Part shown: piece after piece, positions 33,803 through 43,926 of the stretch
Layout of the letters: every line of letters begins with the position of its first letter
Position numbering within the stretch: the first letter of the stretch is position 1
Program-made: the position numbers and the translations under genes
Assembly: GCF_001714725.1 (NCBI RefSeq)
Contig: NZ_CP016447.1
Span: 1,875,001-1,939,000, forward strand
Length of the DNA stretch: 64,000 nt
Reading direction: 5' to 3'
Origin: Acidovorax sp. RAC01
GTDB lineage: Bacteria; Pseudomonadota; Gammaproteobacteria; Burkholderiales; Burkholderiaceae_C
The notes under the pieces: model-generated
Database searches by the model: none
Seen by the model: only the letters and a program-made list of their open reading frames with translations
Told to the model about the DNA's origin: nothing

Positions 33803-34501
33803 ATGGTGGATGGTGTCGCGCAAGCCACTGAGCAGAACCAGCTGGCGCAGGAATTTGTGGGTTTTGCCGTTGAATCGGGCGTGCTGCGATTCGGTGAATT
33901 CAAGACCAAGGCGGGCCGCATGAGCCCGTATTTCTTCAACGCGGGCCTGTTCGACGACGGCCTCAAGCTGGGACGGCTGGCCGAATTCTATGCAAAAGCC
34001 CTGCTCGCCAGCGGCATCGAATTCGACATGGTTTTCGGCCCCGCGTACAAGGGCATTCCGCTGGCAGCCACGGTGGCGGTGGAGCTGGCGCGCCTGGGCC
34101 GCAACGTGCCCTTTGCGTACAACCGCAAGGAAGCCAAGGACCACGGCGAAGGCGGCACCCTGGTGGGCGCTCCGCTCAAGGGGCGCGTGCTCATCATCGA
34201 CGACGTGATGTCGGCCGGCACCGCTGCGCGCGAGTCGATTGCCATCATCCGCGCCGCGGGCGCCACCCCGCATGCGGTGGCCATTGCGCTGGACCGGCAG
34301 GAAAAAGCCACCGAGAATGGCCAGGACGTGGAGCACAGTGCCGTGCAGTACGTGCGCCAGCAGCTGGGCATGCACGTGTGTGCCATTGCACGCCTGGCAG
34401 ACTTATTGCTGTACCTCTCCCACAACGGGGAAGAGGGGATGCGCTCCCACCACGAAAAAGTGCTGGCATACCGCCAGCGGTATGGAGTTGACGAAGGGTA
34501 G
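33803..34501 (+). CDS. pyrE: Orotate phosphoribosyltransferase
   Basis: This 232-residue enzyme makes orotidine 5'-phosphate from orotate and PRPP in pyrimidine synthesis. The PRPP-binding motif is [17 protein letters not shown], and the N-terminal blocks [19 protein letters not shown] and [20 protein letters not shown], with the flexible-loop lysine in [12 protein letters not shown], are those of PyrE. The ATG at 33803 has an AAGGA ribosome binding site at 33791-33795, seven bases upstream. That site lies inside the start region of the divergent exonuclease gene, so the two genes have no free intergenic space and their promoters must lie within each other's coding sequence. A DUF4124 gene begins six bases after its stop. 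Confidence 0.95.
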   Translation: MVDGVAQATEQNQLAQEFVGFAVESGVLRFGEFKTKAGRMSPYFFNAGLFDDGLKLGRLAEFYAKALLASGIEFDMVFGPAYKGIPLAATVAVELARLGRNVPFAYNRKEAKDHGEGGTLVGAPLKGRVLIIDDVMSAGTAARESIAIIRAAGATPHAVAIALDRQEKATENGQDVEHSAVQYVRQQLGMHVCAIARLADLLLYLSHNGEEGMRSHHEKVLAYRQRYGVDEG

Positions 34502-34506
34502 GTCGT

Positions 34507-35196
34507 TTGAGCAATCTGGACTGGGTCAAGGGCGGGGTACTGGCAGCGGCGTTGGTGTGTGTCACCGGGTTCGCCCACGCCCAGGCGGCAGGCGGCAGCA
34601 TCTACACCTGCATCGACCGCAATGGCCGCAAGCTCACAGCCGACCGGCCCATCCCTGAGTGTCTGGATCGCGAGCAGCGCGAACTGGGCCCCACGGGCAT
34701 CGTGCGCCGGCAGATCGGCCCTTCGCTCACCGAACAGGAGCGTGCGGCAGCCGAAGTCCAGCGGCGCAAGGAGGACGAAGAGCGCTCCCGCCAGGTTGAA
34801 GAACGTCGGCGCGAGCGCGTGTTGACGGCCCGCTACCCGGACAAGGCCGCCCACGATGTGGAACGCGCCGCTGCCATTGCCATGGTGGACGACGTGACCG
34901 CCACGGCTGAAAAGCGCATCGCCGAGTTGCGCGAGCAGCGCAAGGCATTCGACAGCGAGATGGAGTTCTACAAGAAGGACCCCAACAAGGCGCCCATGAC
35001 ACTGCGCCGCCGGATTGCCGAAAATGAAGACAGCATTGCCGAGCAGCGAAAGTTTCTGGCCGGCCAGGACCAGGAAAAGCGCCGTGTACACCAGCGGTTT
35101 GACACCGAACTGGCCCAGCTGCGCAAGCTGTGGGATGCGCAGCGCGCACCGGTGACGGGCGCCGACGCCGTGCCTGCCGCGGCTGCTACACGCTAA
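34507..35196 (+). CDS. Exported DUF4124 protein with coiled-coil region
   Basis: This 229-residue protein starts at a TTG (34507) shortly after pyrE, with a GGGTAGG site ahead of it. A signal peptide covers WVKGGVLAAALVCVTGFAHA. The DUF4124 domain follows (about 30-75), with GGSIYTCIDRNGRKLTADRP and ECLDREQRELGP. From about residue 80 the sequence is highly charged and heptad-like (EQERAAAEVQRRKEDEERSR and ITAELREQRKAFDSE-like segments), predicting a long coiled coil. The function of DUF4124 is unknown; it is frequent in betaproteobacterial envelope proteins. The tight spacing suggests translation coupled to pyrE. Confidence 0.85.
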   Translation: MSNLDWVKGGVLAAALVCVTGFAHAQAAGGSIYTCIDRNGRKLTADRPIPECLDREQRELGPTGIVRRQIGPSLTEQERAAAEVQRRKEDEERSRQVEERRRERVLTARYPDKAAHDVERAAAIAMVDDVTATAEKRIAELREQRKAFDSEMEFYKKDPNKAPMTLRRRIAENEDSIAEQRKFLAGQDQEKRRVHQRFDTELAQLRKLWDAQRAPVTGADAVPAAAATR

Positions 35197-35341
35197 GCCG
35201 GCCGGTAGCCCTTGCCGTCGTGGGGTGGGTAGAGGGCACGAGGCACACCGCGCGGCGCCGATCACCCCCGGCGCACGCATCAGCAACCGTTGCACCACAC
35301 CTTGAGCAGGACCAGGCCCATGCGGCATGGGCGATTCCCCA

Positions 35342-35372
35342 AAAGAAAGGCCGGCAAACGCCAGCCCTCTTT
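35342..35372. terminator. Candidate bidirectional terminator
   Basis: AAAGA...TCTTT encloses GGC...GGC-AAAC-GCC...GCC with small bulges, giving a hairpin with A-rich and T-rich flanks on its two sides (35342-35372). It sits between the convergent DUF4124 and gatB genes, where a terminator for both strands is expected. The bulges make it a moderate prediction. Confidence 0.45.
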
Positions 35373-35410
35373 ATATCTGCGCCAGCCGTTTCGGGATGGC
35401 CCTGTAGCGG

Positions 35411-36895
35411 TCAACCCGCCAGCTTGGCACGCAGGAGGTCATTGACCTGCTGTGGGTTCGCCTTGCCCTTGCTGGCTTTCATGATCTGGCCCACCAGCGC
35501 GTTGAACGCCTTGTCCTTGCCCGCGCGGAACTGCGCCACGTTGTCGGCGTTGGCGGCAATCACCTCGTCGATGATTTTTTCCAGCGCGCCGGTGTCGTTC
35601 ATCTGCTTGAGGCCCTTGGACTCGATGATGTCATCCACATAATCAAGCGCGGAATCAAACGCCGTTCCAGGCGCATGGGTCAGTTCGACAAAAACTGTCT
35701 TGCCGGCAGAGTTAGAAATGGTCTTGTCGACGATTCGCGTGATTAGCGCCCCGAGATTTTTCGCCGGGACGAACTCAGTGAATTTCTCAAAAGAATAGTC
35801 TTCGACGGCGTTTAACCACTTCGAAACCTCGCCCATGATCCAGTTGCTCGCCAGCTTGGGCTGGCCGCACGCCTTGGCTGCCGCTTCAAAGTAGGCCGCC
35901 ATGGCCTTGCTCTGCGTGAGCGTGGTGGCGTCGTATTCGGGCAGCCCGTAGTCGGCCACGAAGCGCGCAGCCATGCTGCGAGGCAATTCGGCCATGAGCG
36001 CACGTTCCGTCTGCACCCACTGCTCTGAAATATGTAGCGGCGGCAGGTCCGGATCGGGAAAGTAGCGGTAATCCGCCGCGTCTTCCTTGGTGCGCATGGC
36101 ACGGGTTTCACCCGTGTCGGGGTCGAACAGCACGGTGGCCTGCTGGATGGCGTGGCCGTCCTCGATCTGGTCGATCTGCCAGCGGATTTCGTAGTCGATG
36201 GCCTGCTGCATGAACTTGAACGAGTTCAGGTTCTTGATCTCGCGGCGCGTGCCCAAGGGCCCCCCGGGCTTGCGCACGGACACGTTGGCGTCGCAGCGGA
36301 AGCTGCCTTCCTGCATGTTGCCGTCGCAGATGCCGATCCAGGTCACGATCTTGTGCAGCTCGCGGGCGTAGGCCACGGCTTCTTCGCTGCTGCGCATGTC
36401 GGGTTCGGTCACGATCTCCAGCAGCGGCGTACCTGCGCGGTTCAGGTCGATGCCCGATTGACCGATGAAGTCTTCGTGCAGCGACTTGCCCGCGTCTTCT
36501 TCAAGGTGGGCGCGCACCAGGCGCACGGTCTTCTTCTCGTCACCCAGAAAGAACTCTACCTCGCCGCCCTGCACCACCGGGATCTCGAACTGGCTGATCT
36601 GGTAGCCCTTGGGCAGGTCGGGGTAGAAGTAGTTCTTGCGGGCAAAAATGCTCACGGGCGCAATGTGGGAGCCCAGGGCCAGTCCCAATCTGATAGCGCA
36701 GGCCACCGCCTCGCGGTTCATCACCGGCAGGGTGCCGGGCAGGGCCAGGTCCACCGCGCAGGCCTGGGTGTTGGGCTCGGCGCCAAAGGCAATCGGCGCG
36801 CGGCTGAAGATCTTGCTCTGCGTGGCAAGCTGGGCGTGGGTTTCAAAGCCGATGACGACTTCGTAGCCGTGGATCAATTTGCTGGTCGTCGTCAT
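35411..36895 (-). CDS. gatB: Asp-tRNA(Asn)/Glu-tRNA(Gln) amidotransferase subunit B
   Basis: This 494-residue subunit binds mischarged Glu-tRNA(Gln) or Asp-tRNA(Asn) and activates it for transamidation in the GatCAB complex. The start [20 protein letters not shown] leads into the family motifs [52 protein letters not shown] and the kinase-like [11 protein letters not shown]. The C-terminal tRNA-binding YqeY-like domain ends DLLRAKLAG. Its ATG lies one base after the gatA stop. Between about 35640 and 35825 the codons change: TTA, CTA, TCT and AAA codons appear although the flanking parts use CTG and other GC-ending codons almost throughout. The protein sequence stays in family register there. 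Confidence 0.96.
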   Translation of the reverse strand: MTTTSKLIHGYEVVIGFETHAQLATQSKIFSRAPIAFGAEPNTQACAVDLALPGTLPVMNREAVACAIRLGLALGSHIAPVSIFARKNYFYPDLPKGYQISQFEIPVVQGGEVEFFLGDEKKTVRLVRAHLEEDAGKSLHEDFIGQSGIDLNRAGTPLLEIVTEPDMRSSEEAVAYARELHKIVTWIGICDGNMQEGSFRCDANVSVRKPGGPLGTRREIKNLNSFKFMQQAIDYEIRWQIDQIEDGHAIQQATVLFDPDTGETRAMRTKEDAADYRYFPDPDLPPLHISEQWVQTERALMAELPRSMAARFVADYGLPEYDATTLTQSKAMAAYFEAAAKACGQPKLASNWIMGEVSKWLNAVEDYSFEKFTEFVPAKNLGALITRIVDKTISNSAGKTVFVELTHAPGTAFDSALDYVDDIIESKGLKQMNDTGALEKIIDEVIAANADNVAQFRAGKDKAFNALVGQIMKASKGKANPQQVNDLLRAKLAG

Positions 36896-36896
36896 G

Positions 36897-38396
36897 TCAC
36901 AGACCCCCGGGTTGGCGGAGGTGGAAATCGGTGGCTTGCTGCAGGCGGTGGGCTGTGTTGAGCAGGCGACTTTCTTCAAAGTAGTTGCCGATCAGCTGCA
37001 GGCCCACGGGCATGCCGCCCTCGCCAAAGCCCGCGGGCACGCTCATGCCGGGCAGGCCGGCCAGCGATGCGGGCAAGGTGAAGATGTCGGCCAGGTAGTC
37101 GGCCAGCGGGTCGTTGCCGTGTTCGCCCAGCTTCCAGGCCACGGTGGGGGCCACCGGGCCGGCGATCACGTCGCAGCTCTTGAACGCGTTCTGGAAGTCG
37201 TCGGCGATCATGCGGCGGATTTTTTGCGCCTGCAGGTAGTAGGCGTCGTAGTAGCCGTGGCTCAGCACGTACGCGCCAATCATGATGCGGCGCTTGACCT
37301 CGTCGCCAAAGCCTTCGGCGCGGGTCTTCTTGTACATGTCCACCAGGTCGGTGTAGTGCTTGGCGCGGTGGCCGAACTTCACGCCGTCAAAGCGGCTGAG
37401 GTTGGACGACGCTTCGGCCGGCGCAATGATGTAGTACACCGGGATCGACAGCTCGGTGCGCGGCAGGCTGATGGGCACAAGCTTCGCGCCGAGCTTTTCG
37501 TATTCCTTGAGCGCAGCGTCTACCGCAGCGCGCACATCGGGCGCCAGGCCTTCGCCAAAGAACTCGGCGGGGATGCCGATGCGCAGGCCGTCGATGCTGT
37601 CGTTGAGCTGGGCGCTGAAGTCTTCGGCGGGCACATCCAGGCTGGTGGAGTCGCGGTCCGGGTCAGGGCCGCACATGGCCGACAGCAGCAAGGCGCAGTC
37701 TTCGGCGCTACGGGCCATGGGGCCGGCCTGGTCCAGGCTGGAGGCAAACGCGATCATCCCGTAGCGGCTGGCGCGGCCATAGGTCGGCTTGATGCCGGTG
37801 ATGCCGCAAAACGAGGCGGGTTGGCGAATCGACCCGCCAGTGTCGGTGCCGGTGACGGCCGGAGCCAGGCGCGCGGCCACGGCCACGGCGCTGCCGCCCG
37901 ACGAGCCGCCCGGGATGCGGTCGGTGGCCCAGGGGTTGCGCACCGGGGCAGGCGCGTCAAAGCCCACCGGGGCCACGGCCGAGTTCTCGTTGGCCGAGCC
38001 CATGGCGAATTCGTCGCAGTTGAGCTTACCCAGCGTCACGGCGCCCGCCTCGGCCAGTTTGGTGACCACGGTGGCGTCAAAGGGCGACTGGTACCCCGCC
38101 AGCATGCGGGAGCCTGCGGTGCTGGGGAAGGCTTTGGTAACGAAGATGTCCTTATGGGCAATCGGCACGCCTTCCAGCGCGCCCGCGGTGCCGGCGGCAA
38201 TGCGCGCGTCGGCGGCGCGGGCCTGGGCCAGGGTGGCGTCTTCGTTCAGGGCGACGTAGGCGCCAAGGTTCTGGTGCGCCTGGGCGCGGGCCAGGAAATG
38301 CTGCGCGGCTTCGACGGCCGAAAACTGCTTGGAACGCAGGCCTGCGGCCAGCTCGGAAACGCCCAGATCGTGCAGGGCTTGGGTGGAATTCGTCAT
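36897..38396 (-). CDS. gatA: Asp-tRNA(Asn)/Glu-tRNA(Gln) amidotransferase subunit A
   Basis: This 499-residue amidase releases ammonia from glutamine for the transamidation. The Ser-cisSer-Lys triad reads as Lys82 in [10 protein letters not shown], Ser165 in [20 protein letters not shown] and nucleophile Ser189 in [33 protein letters not shown] is the GatA-specific continuation, and the C-terminal part with [20 protein letters not shown] is complete. It is the middle gene of gatC-gatA-gatB, with 11 bp to gatC and one base to gatB, so the three are surely co-transcribed. Presence of GatCAB implies that at least one of Gln-tRNA or Asn-tRNA is made by the indirect route. Confidence 0.97.
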   Translation of the reverse strand: MTNSTQALHDLGVSELAAGLRSKQFSAVEAAQHFLARAQAHQNLGAYVALNEDATLAQARAADARIAAGTAGALEGVPIAHKDIFVTKAFPSTAGSRMLAGYQSPFDATVVTKLAEAGAVTLGKLNCDEFAMGSANENSAVAPVGFDAPAPVRNPWATDRIPGGSSGGSAVAVAARLAPAVTGTDTGGSIRQPASFCGITGIKPTYGRASRYGMIAFASSLDQAGPMARSAEDCALLLSAMCGPDPDRDSTSLDVPAEDFSAQLNDSIDGLRIGIPAEFFGEGLAPDVRAAVDAALKEYEKLGAKLVPISLPRTELSIPVYYIIAPAEASSNLSRFDGVKFGHRAKHYTDLVDMYKKTRAEGFGDEVKRRIMIGAYVLSHGYYDAYYLQAQKIRRMIADDFQNAFKSCDVIAGPVAPTVAWKLGEHGNDPLADYLADIFTLPASLAGLPGMSVPAGFGEGGMPVGLQLIGNYFEESRLLNTAHRLQQATDFHLRQPGGL

Positions 38397-38407
38397 GCTG
38401 GCGCGCC

Positions 38408-38707
38408 TTACTCGATCACTTTGGGCACAAGGAACAGGCCGCGCTCGACGGCGGGGGCGCTTTTCTGGTTGGCCTCACGCTGGTCGGGCTCGCTGGCGAC
38501 GTCTTCGCGCAGGCGCAAAGTCACGTCCTGGATGGCCGCCACGGGGTGCGCCAGGGGAGCGATGCCCGAGGTATCCACAGCCCGCATTTTTTCCACGATG
38601 TCGAAGAAGCCGTTGAGCTGGGTGAGCATGCGCTCACTTTCGGAAGATGTCAGCTCAAGCCGGGCTAGATTGGCGATGCGGCCAATGTCCTGGGGGGTCA
38701 GTGCCAT
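38408..38707 (-). CDS. gatC: Asp-tRNA(Asn)/Glu-tRNA(Gln) amidotransferase subunit C
   Basis: This 99-residue subunit wraps around GatA and stabilises the GatCAB complex. It begins [20 protein letters not shown], the usual GatC opening, and contains [20 protein letters not shown] and the C-terminal belt region with ALPRE-like [14 protein letters not shown]. It is the first gene of the operon. The 205-bp gap to the divergent mreB gene must hold promoters for both operons; I see a GGGAT/ATCCC hairpin at 38778-38795 with TATTAT inside, but no convincing paired -35 element. Confidence 0.94.
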   Translation of the reverse strand: MALTPQDIGRIANLARLELTSSESERMLTQLNGFFDIVEKMRAVDTSGIAPLAHPVAAIQDVTLRLREDVASEPDQREANQKSAPAVERGLFLVPKVIE

Positions 38708-38912
38708 AGGGAGAAGAATCTAGAGAAACCAGAAGTAAAGCTGCTATCCCGGCCGGGCGGCGGGGAGTTATTCACAGGGGATGGGGTATTATCCCGGCTT
38801 TGCCGCAATAGCCCCCCATCTGCCGGTCATTGTGCGAAAAAAGCGAGTTTTGACCCCTTAAAACACGGCGATGGCAGGCCGACGCGCATGCCGTGCCCGA
38901 GAGGATTCCTGA

Positions 38913-39956
<1,044 letters not shown>

Positions 39957-39963
39957 CCGGCGC

Positions 39964-39989
39964 TGCCTGTATCCTGCAGGCACTTTTTT
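39964..39989 (+). terminator. Terminator/attenuator between mreB and mreC
   Basis: TGCCTG (39964-39969) pairs with CAGGCA (39977-39982) across a seven-base loop, followed by C and six Ts (39984-39989). This is a compact rho-independent terminator placed eight bases after the mreB stop. Partial read-through would give lower transcription of mreC, mreD and mrdA. Confidence 0.7.
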
Positions 39990-40083
39990 CGCTCTGAACT
40001 GCATGACACCGCCCGCTCCTGTGGATTTCGAGCCCGCGCCCGTGGAAGCATTTCCACGCCCCCGCTTCTGACCGCCGCGCACC

Positions 40084-41004
40084 ATGCCCCTGGGTACTCT
40101 GGAGCGCAGCGCGCCACCTTTTTTCAAGCAAGGCCCTTCGGCCCTGTCGCGCCTGGCGGTGTACAGCGCGCTGGCGGTGTTCCTGATGGTGGCCGACGCA
40201 CGTTTCCAGCTGACGGGGCCCCTGCGGCTGGCTGTGGCGACGGTGCTGTATCCGATCCAGTGGGCCATGCTCAAGCCTGTGGAGCTGGCCAGCCGTGGGT
40301 CCGGGTATTTCCAGTCGCTTCAGGAAGCCCAGCAGGAGCTCGACGCCGCTCGCCAGCGCATGACGCAGATGGGCCAGCGCGCCAACCAGGCCGAACAGCT
40401 GGAGCTGGAAAACGGGCGGCTGCGCCAGCTGCTGGCCCTGCGCGATCGCCTGCAGACGCCTGCGCAGGCGGCCGAGGTGATCTATGACACGGCCGACCCC
40501 TTCACCCGCCGCGTGGTGATCGACCGGGGCCAGACCGGCGGGGTGGAGCCGGGATCGCCGGTCATGGACGAAGCCGGCGTGCTCGGCCAGGTCACGCGCG
40601 TGTTCCCGCTGGTCAGCGAAGTCACCTTGCTGGTGGACCGCGACCAGGCGATTCCTGTGCTCAACATCCGCACCGGTGCACGCGGCGTGGCCTACGGCGA
40701 CCCGGTGGCGGGCAACGGCGGCGGCATGGAGCTGCGCTTCATGCCCGCCAATGCCGACGTGCGTGCCGACGACGTGCTGACCACCAGCGGGGTGGACGGC
40801 CTGTACCCGCCGGGCCTGCCGGTGGCCCGCGTGGTGCGCGTGGAGCGCCGGGCCGATTCGGCCTTTGCGCGCGTGTACTGCGTGCCGCTGGCGCAGGTGC
40901 AGGGCGCCCGCCATGTGGTGGTGCTCAAGCCGCTGCCCGAGAACGCGCTGCCGCGGCCCGAGCCCGCGCATCCGGCGCCCGCCAAACGCGGAGCGCGCAA
41001 ATGA
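40084..41004 (+). CDS. mreC: Rod shape-determining protein MreC
   Basis: This 306-residue bitopic inner-membrane protein links MreB to the periplasmic elongation enzymes. A single membrane segment lies at about residues 22-40, followed by a coiled coil (about 75-118, with LQEAQQELDAARQRMTQMGQ) and the two-lobed beta domain holding VIDRGQTGGVEPGSPVMDEA, GVLGQVTRVFPLVSEVTLLV and TSGVDGLYPPGLPVARVVRV. Length is usual. The C-terminus ends in a proline/alanine-rich tail. It lies between mreB and mreD in the conserved order. Confidence 0.95.
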   Translation: MPLGTLERSAPPFFKQGPSALSRLAVYSALAVFLMVADARFQLTGPLRLAVATVLYPIQWAMLKPVELASRGSGYFQSLQEAQQELDAARQRMTQMGQRANQAEQLELENGRLRQLLALRDRLQTPAQAAEVIYDTADPFTRRVVIDRGQTGGVEPGSPVMDEAGVLGQVTRVFPLVSEVTLLVDRDQAIPVLNIRTGARGVAYGDPVAGNGGGMELRFMPANADVRADDVLTTSGVDGLYPPGLPVARVVRVERRADSAFARVYCVPLAQVQGARHVVVLKPLPENALPRPEPAHPAPAKRGARK

Positions 41005-41056
41005 TGGCCTGCACGCCCCATCTCCGCGCGCCGCACGCCTTCGGAGGGTCTTCGCG

Positions 41057-41575
41057 ATGATCATGCCCCGCGGCGAACCGCTGCTGATGCCGGTCAACCC
41101 GGTGTTCATCGGGCTGAGCCTGGTGGTTGGGCTGGCGATCAACCTGCTGCCGCTGGGCCGGGTGGTCTGGACGCCCGACCTGCTGATGGTGCTGCTCGTG
41201 TTCTGGGGCGTGCACCAGCCGCTGCGCATTGGCATGGGCGTGGCGTTTGTGCTGGGCCTGTGCATGGACGTGGCCCAGTCGGCGCTGCTGGGCCAGCACG
41301 CGCTGGCCTACACCGTGCTGTCGTTTGCCGCCATTGCCATCCACCGCCGGCTGCTGTGGTACAGCGTGCCCTCGCAGGCCTTGCAGGTGCTGCCGCTGTT
41401 TGCGCTGGCCCATGCCATCGAGCTGCTGCTGCGGCTGGTGTCGGGCGGCATCTTCCCGGGATGGTGGATTTTTCTCGCGCCCCTGCTGGAGGCCGTACTG
41501 TGGCCCATGGCCAGCTGGGTGCTGCTGGCGCCGCAGCGCCGCCCGCCCGACAGCGACCAGAACCGGCCCCTGTGA
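41057..41575 (+). CDS. mreD: Rod shape-determining protein MreD
   Basis: This 172-residue inner-membrane protein has five or six membrane segments and belongs to the elongation complex with MreB, MreC, PBP2 and RodA. The N-terminal MPRGEPLLMPVNPVFIGLSL and the segment LGLCMDVAQSALLGQHALAY contain the MreD family pattern, in which an aspartate in the third segment is conserved. The ATG at 41057 has a GGAGGG ribosome binding site at 41043. It follows mreC after 52 bp and precedes mrdA. Confidence 0.9.
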   Translation: MIMPRGEPLLMPVNPVFIGLSLVVGLAINLLPLGRVVWTPDLLMVLLVFWGVHQPLRIGMGVAFVLGLCMDVAQSALLGQHALAYTVLSFAAIAIHRRLLWYSVPSQALQVLPLFALAHAIELLLRLVSGGIFPGWWIFLAPLLEAVLWPMASWVLLAPQRRPPDSDQNRPL

Positions 41576-41671
41576 TCCCATGCCGAGCGACCCCATGAAC
41601 CTGCCCCGTTGCGCCGCATGCTGCGTGCACGCGCGCGCGGTTTCCGGGGCTGGGCCGCGGAGGGCAGCGCA

Positions 41672-43612
41672 ATGACCGAACTGGGCAGCAGCGAAGCCAG
41701 TGCATCGCGCTTTCGGTGGCGCATCATTGTTCTTGGAGTGGTCGTGCTGCTGGCCTTTGGGCTGGTGGCTGCGCGGCTGGTGTACCTGCAGGTGGTGCGG
41801 CACGAAGACCTGGCTGCGCAGGCCGAAAGCAACCGCACGGCAGTGGTGCCCATCGTGCCCAACCGCGGGCTGATCCTGGATCGCAATGGCGTGGTGCTGG
41901 CCACCAACTATTCGGCCTACACGCTGGAGATCACGCCCTCGCGCGCGGGCAACCTCGACGAGACCATCGACCAGCTCGCCAAGGTGGTGGACATCCAGTC
42001 ACGCGACCGCCGCCGCTTCAAGCGGCTGATGGATGAGTCGCGCAACTTCGAATCGCTGCCCATTCGCACCCGCCTGACCGACCAGGAGGTCGCCCGCTTC
42101 ACTGCCCAGCGCTACCGCTTTCCGGGCGTGGACATCAAGGCCCGGCTGTTTCGCAACTACCCGCTGGGCGATGTGGGAGCGCATGCCATCGGCTACATCG
42201 GGCGCATCAACCAGGCCGAGAAGGCGCGCATCCAGGACACCGAGGACGAGGCCAACTACCGCGGTACCGAATACATCGGCAAGCTGGGCATCGAGCAGAG
42301 CTTTGAGTCGGCGCTGCACGGCTTTACCGGCGTGGAGCAGATGGAGACCTCGGCCGGCGGGCGTGCGGTGCGCAAGCTCTCCAGCCACGCCGCCACGCCG
42401 GGCGACAGCGTGATGCTGTCGATCGATATCAAGCTGCAAAAGCTGATCGAGGAGATGTATGGCGAGCGCCGCGGCGCGCTGGTGGCGATGGACCCGCGCA
42501 ACGGCGAGATCCTGGCGCTGGTGAGCAAGCCCACGTTCGACCCCAACCTGTTCGTCGAGGGCATCGACGTGGAGAACTGGCAGGCGCTCAACGAGTCGAT
42601 CGACAAGCCGCTGCTCAACCGCGCACTGCGCGGCACGTACCCGCCGGGCTCCACCTACAAGCCGTTCATGGCGCTGGCCGCCCTGCAGCTGAACAAGCGT
42701 GCACCCAGCGTGATCGTGAACGACCCCGGTTTCTATACCTTTGGCGGCCACACCTTCCGCAGCCACGAAGGCGGCCTGGGCGGGGTGGACATGCACCGCG
42801 CCATCCAGCAGTCGAGCAACACGTATTTCTATTCGCTGGCCGTGGAGATGGGCGTGGACGCCATCCACGACTTCATGAAACCGCTGGGCTTTGGCCAGGT
42901 CACGGGGATCGATCTGAACGGTGAATTGCGCGGCACCCTGCCCAGCACCGAGTGGAAGCGCAATGCCTACAAGCGCCCCGACATGAAGCGCTGGTACCCG
43001 GGCGAGACGGTGTCGCTGGGCATCGGTCAGGGCTACAACAACTTCACCATGCTGCAGCTGGCGCTGGCGCAGGCCACCATGGCCAACGGCGGCGTACGCT
43101 ACCGCCCGCACGTGGCCAAGGCCATCAAGAATGCCGTGACCGGCGCGGTGACCGAGATCGAGCAGCCCCCGGGCGAAAACCTGGGCTACGCCCCGCGCAA
43201 TGTCGAGATCGTGCGCAACGCCATGGTGGCCGTGAACAAGGGTGGCACCGGCACGCGCGTGTTTGCCGGCGCGCCCTACACCTCGGGCGGCAAGACGGGC
43301 ACCGCGCAGGCCATGAGCCTGGGCCAGAACGTCAAGTACAACGCCAAGGCGCTGGAAGAGCACCAGCGCGACCATTCGCTGTACGCTGCCTTCGCCCCGG
43401 CAGAGAACCCGACCATCGTGATTGCCGCCATCGTGGAGAACGCCGGTTTCGGGGCTGCGCACGCCGCCCCCATTGCCCGCCGCGTGTTCGACTACTGGCT
43501 GCTGGGCGACTACCCCAGCGAAGAAGACCTGGCAGCGGTGCAAAAGGGCCAGGCGTCCGCCCCCATTGGCAAGCCGCGCAAGGCGGTGGATGTGCCGCTG
43601 GCAGCGCCTTGA
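41672..43612 (+). CDS. mrdA: Penicillin-binding protein 2 (transpeptidase)
   Basis: This 646-residue inner-membrane protein cross-links peptidoglycan during lateral wall growth. An N-terminal membrane anchor (about 16-36) is followed by the pedestal domain with ESNRTAVVPIVPNRGLILDR and the transpeptidase domain. The active-site motifs are Ser327-Thr-Tyr-Lys330 (PGSTYKPF), SxN at Ser381-Asn383, and Lys541-Thr-Gly543. The ATG at 41672 has a GGAGG site at 41659-41663; the frame is open to an earlier ATG at 41609. The mre cluster usually ends with rodA, but here mrdA is the last gene and only repeats follow it. Confidence 0.96.
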   Translation: MTELGSSEASASRFRWRIIVLGVVVLLAFGLVAARLVYLQVVRHEDLAAQAESNRTAVVPIVPNRGLILDRNGVVLATNYSAYTLEITPSRAGNLDETIDQLAKVVDIQSRDRRRFKRLMDESRNFESLPIRTRLTDQEVARFTAQRYRFPGVDIKARLFRNYPLGDVGAHAIGYIGRINQAEKARIQDTEDEANYRGTEYIGKLGIEQSFESALHGFTGVEQMETSAGGRAVRKLSSHAATPGDSVMLSIDIKLQKLIEEMYGERRGALVAMDPRNGEILALVSKPTFDPNLFVEGIDVENWQALNESIDKPLLNRALRGTYPPGSTYKPFMALAALQLNKRAPSVIVNDPGFYTFGGHTFRSHEGGLGGVDMHRAIQQSSNTYFYSLAVEMGVDAIHDFMKPLGFGQVTGIDLNGELRGTLPSTEWKRNAYKRPDMKRWYPGETVSLGIGQGYNNFTMLQLALAQATMANGGVRYRPHVAKAIKNAVTGAVTEIEQPPGENLGYAPRNVEIVRNAMVAVNKGGTGTRVFAGAPYTSGGKTGTAQAMSLGQNVKYNAKALEEHQRDHSLYAAFAPAENPTIVIAAIVENAGFGAAHAAPIARRVFDYWLLGDYPSEEDLAAVQKGQASAPIGKPRKAVDVPLAAP

Positions 43613-43730
43613 TTCAAAAACAATAGCACCCCAGGCAACAGATACCTGCGCCGAGGCCCGTTTGGGCTCGGAAAGCTTGCTGGGAGCCGTTCAGGGAGGC
43701 ACCTGAAGCGGCAGGCAAGCGTCTGTGATG

Positions 43731-43800
43731 TGCTGAATATCAAAAATGATAGCAACAAGTGCTTTGCAGTCAAGCCCTGGAGGCATTTTCGATTGATATT
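43731..43800 (+). repeat. AT-rich dispersed repeat, copy 5
   Basis: TATCAAAAATGATAGCAACA is followed by AGTGCTTTGCAGTCAAGCCC and TGGAGGCATTTTCGATTG. The AT-rich inverted repeat and the CAAGCCCTGGAGGC block correspond to the copies at 24901 and 9818. Confidence 0.6.
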
Positions 43801-43837
43801 TCGCCGTGGGGATGTGCTGCAGCAGGCCGTGACGGAC

Positions 43838-43868
43838 ACTTCGCCCACTTCGCCCACTTCGCCCACTT
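43838..43868. repeat. Short tandem repeat (9 bp, about 3.4 units)
   Basis: The unit ACTTCGCCC occurs three times in a row, followed by ACTT. It is non-coding, lies in the gap after mrdA and could vary in copy number by slippage. It is too short and lacks spacers, so it is not a CRISPR. Confidence 0.8.
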
Positions 43869-43926
43869 GGGTCGCTTTGATCGCAGAAACCGCGCGTCCC
43901 GTCTGCACGCGGCGAACGCGTCCCGC

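Larger units (their letters stand above)
43613..43926. other. Gene-free interval after mrdA containing several repeats
   Basis: This 314-bp stretch between the convergent mrdA and EamA genes holds no gene that I can support. It contains a partial AT-rich repeat directly after mrdA (AAAAACAATAGCACC with GGCCCGTTTGGGC), a fuller copy at 43731-43800 and a 9-bp tandem repeat at 43838-43868. No rodA remnant is recognisable. Confidence 0.6.

Noticed and set aside
38767..38775. DnaA-box-like TTATTCACA near mreB
   Set aside because: It is a single near-match with no cluster of boxes, AT-rich unwinding region or dnaA/dnaN nearby, so there is no basis for a replication origin.
43838..43868. Possible CRISPR-like repeat
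   Set aside because: Three direct 9-bp units without spacers are a simple tandem repeat, and no cas gene is present.
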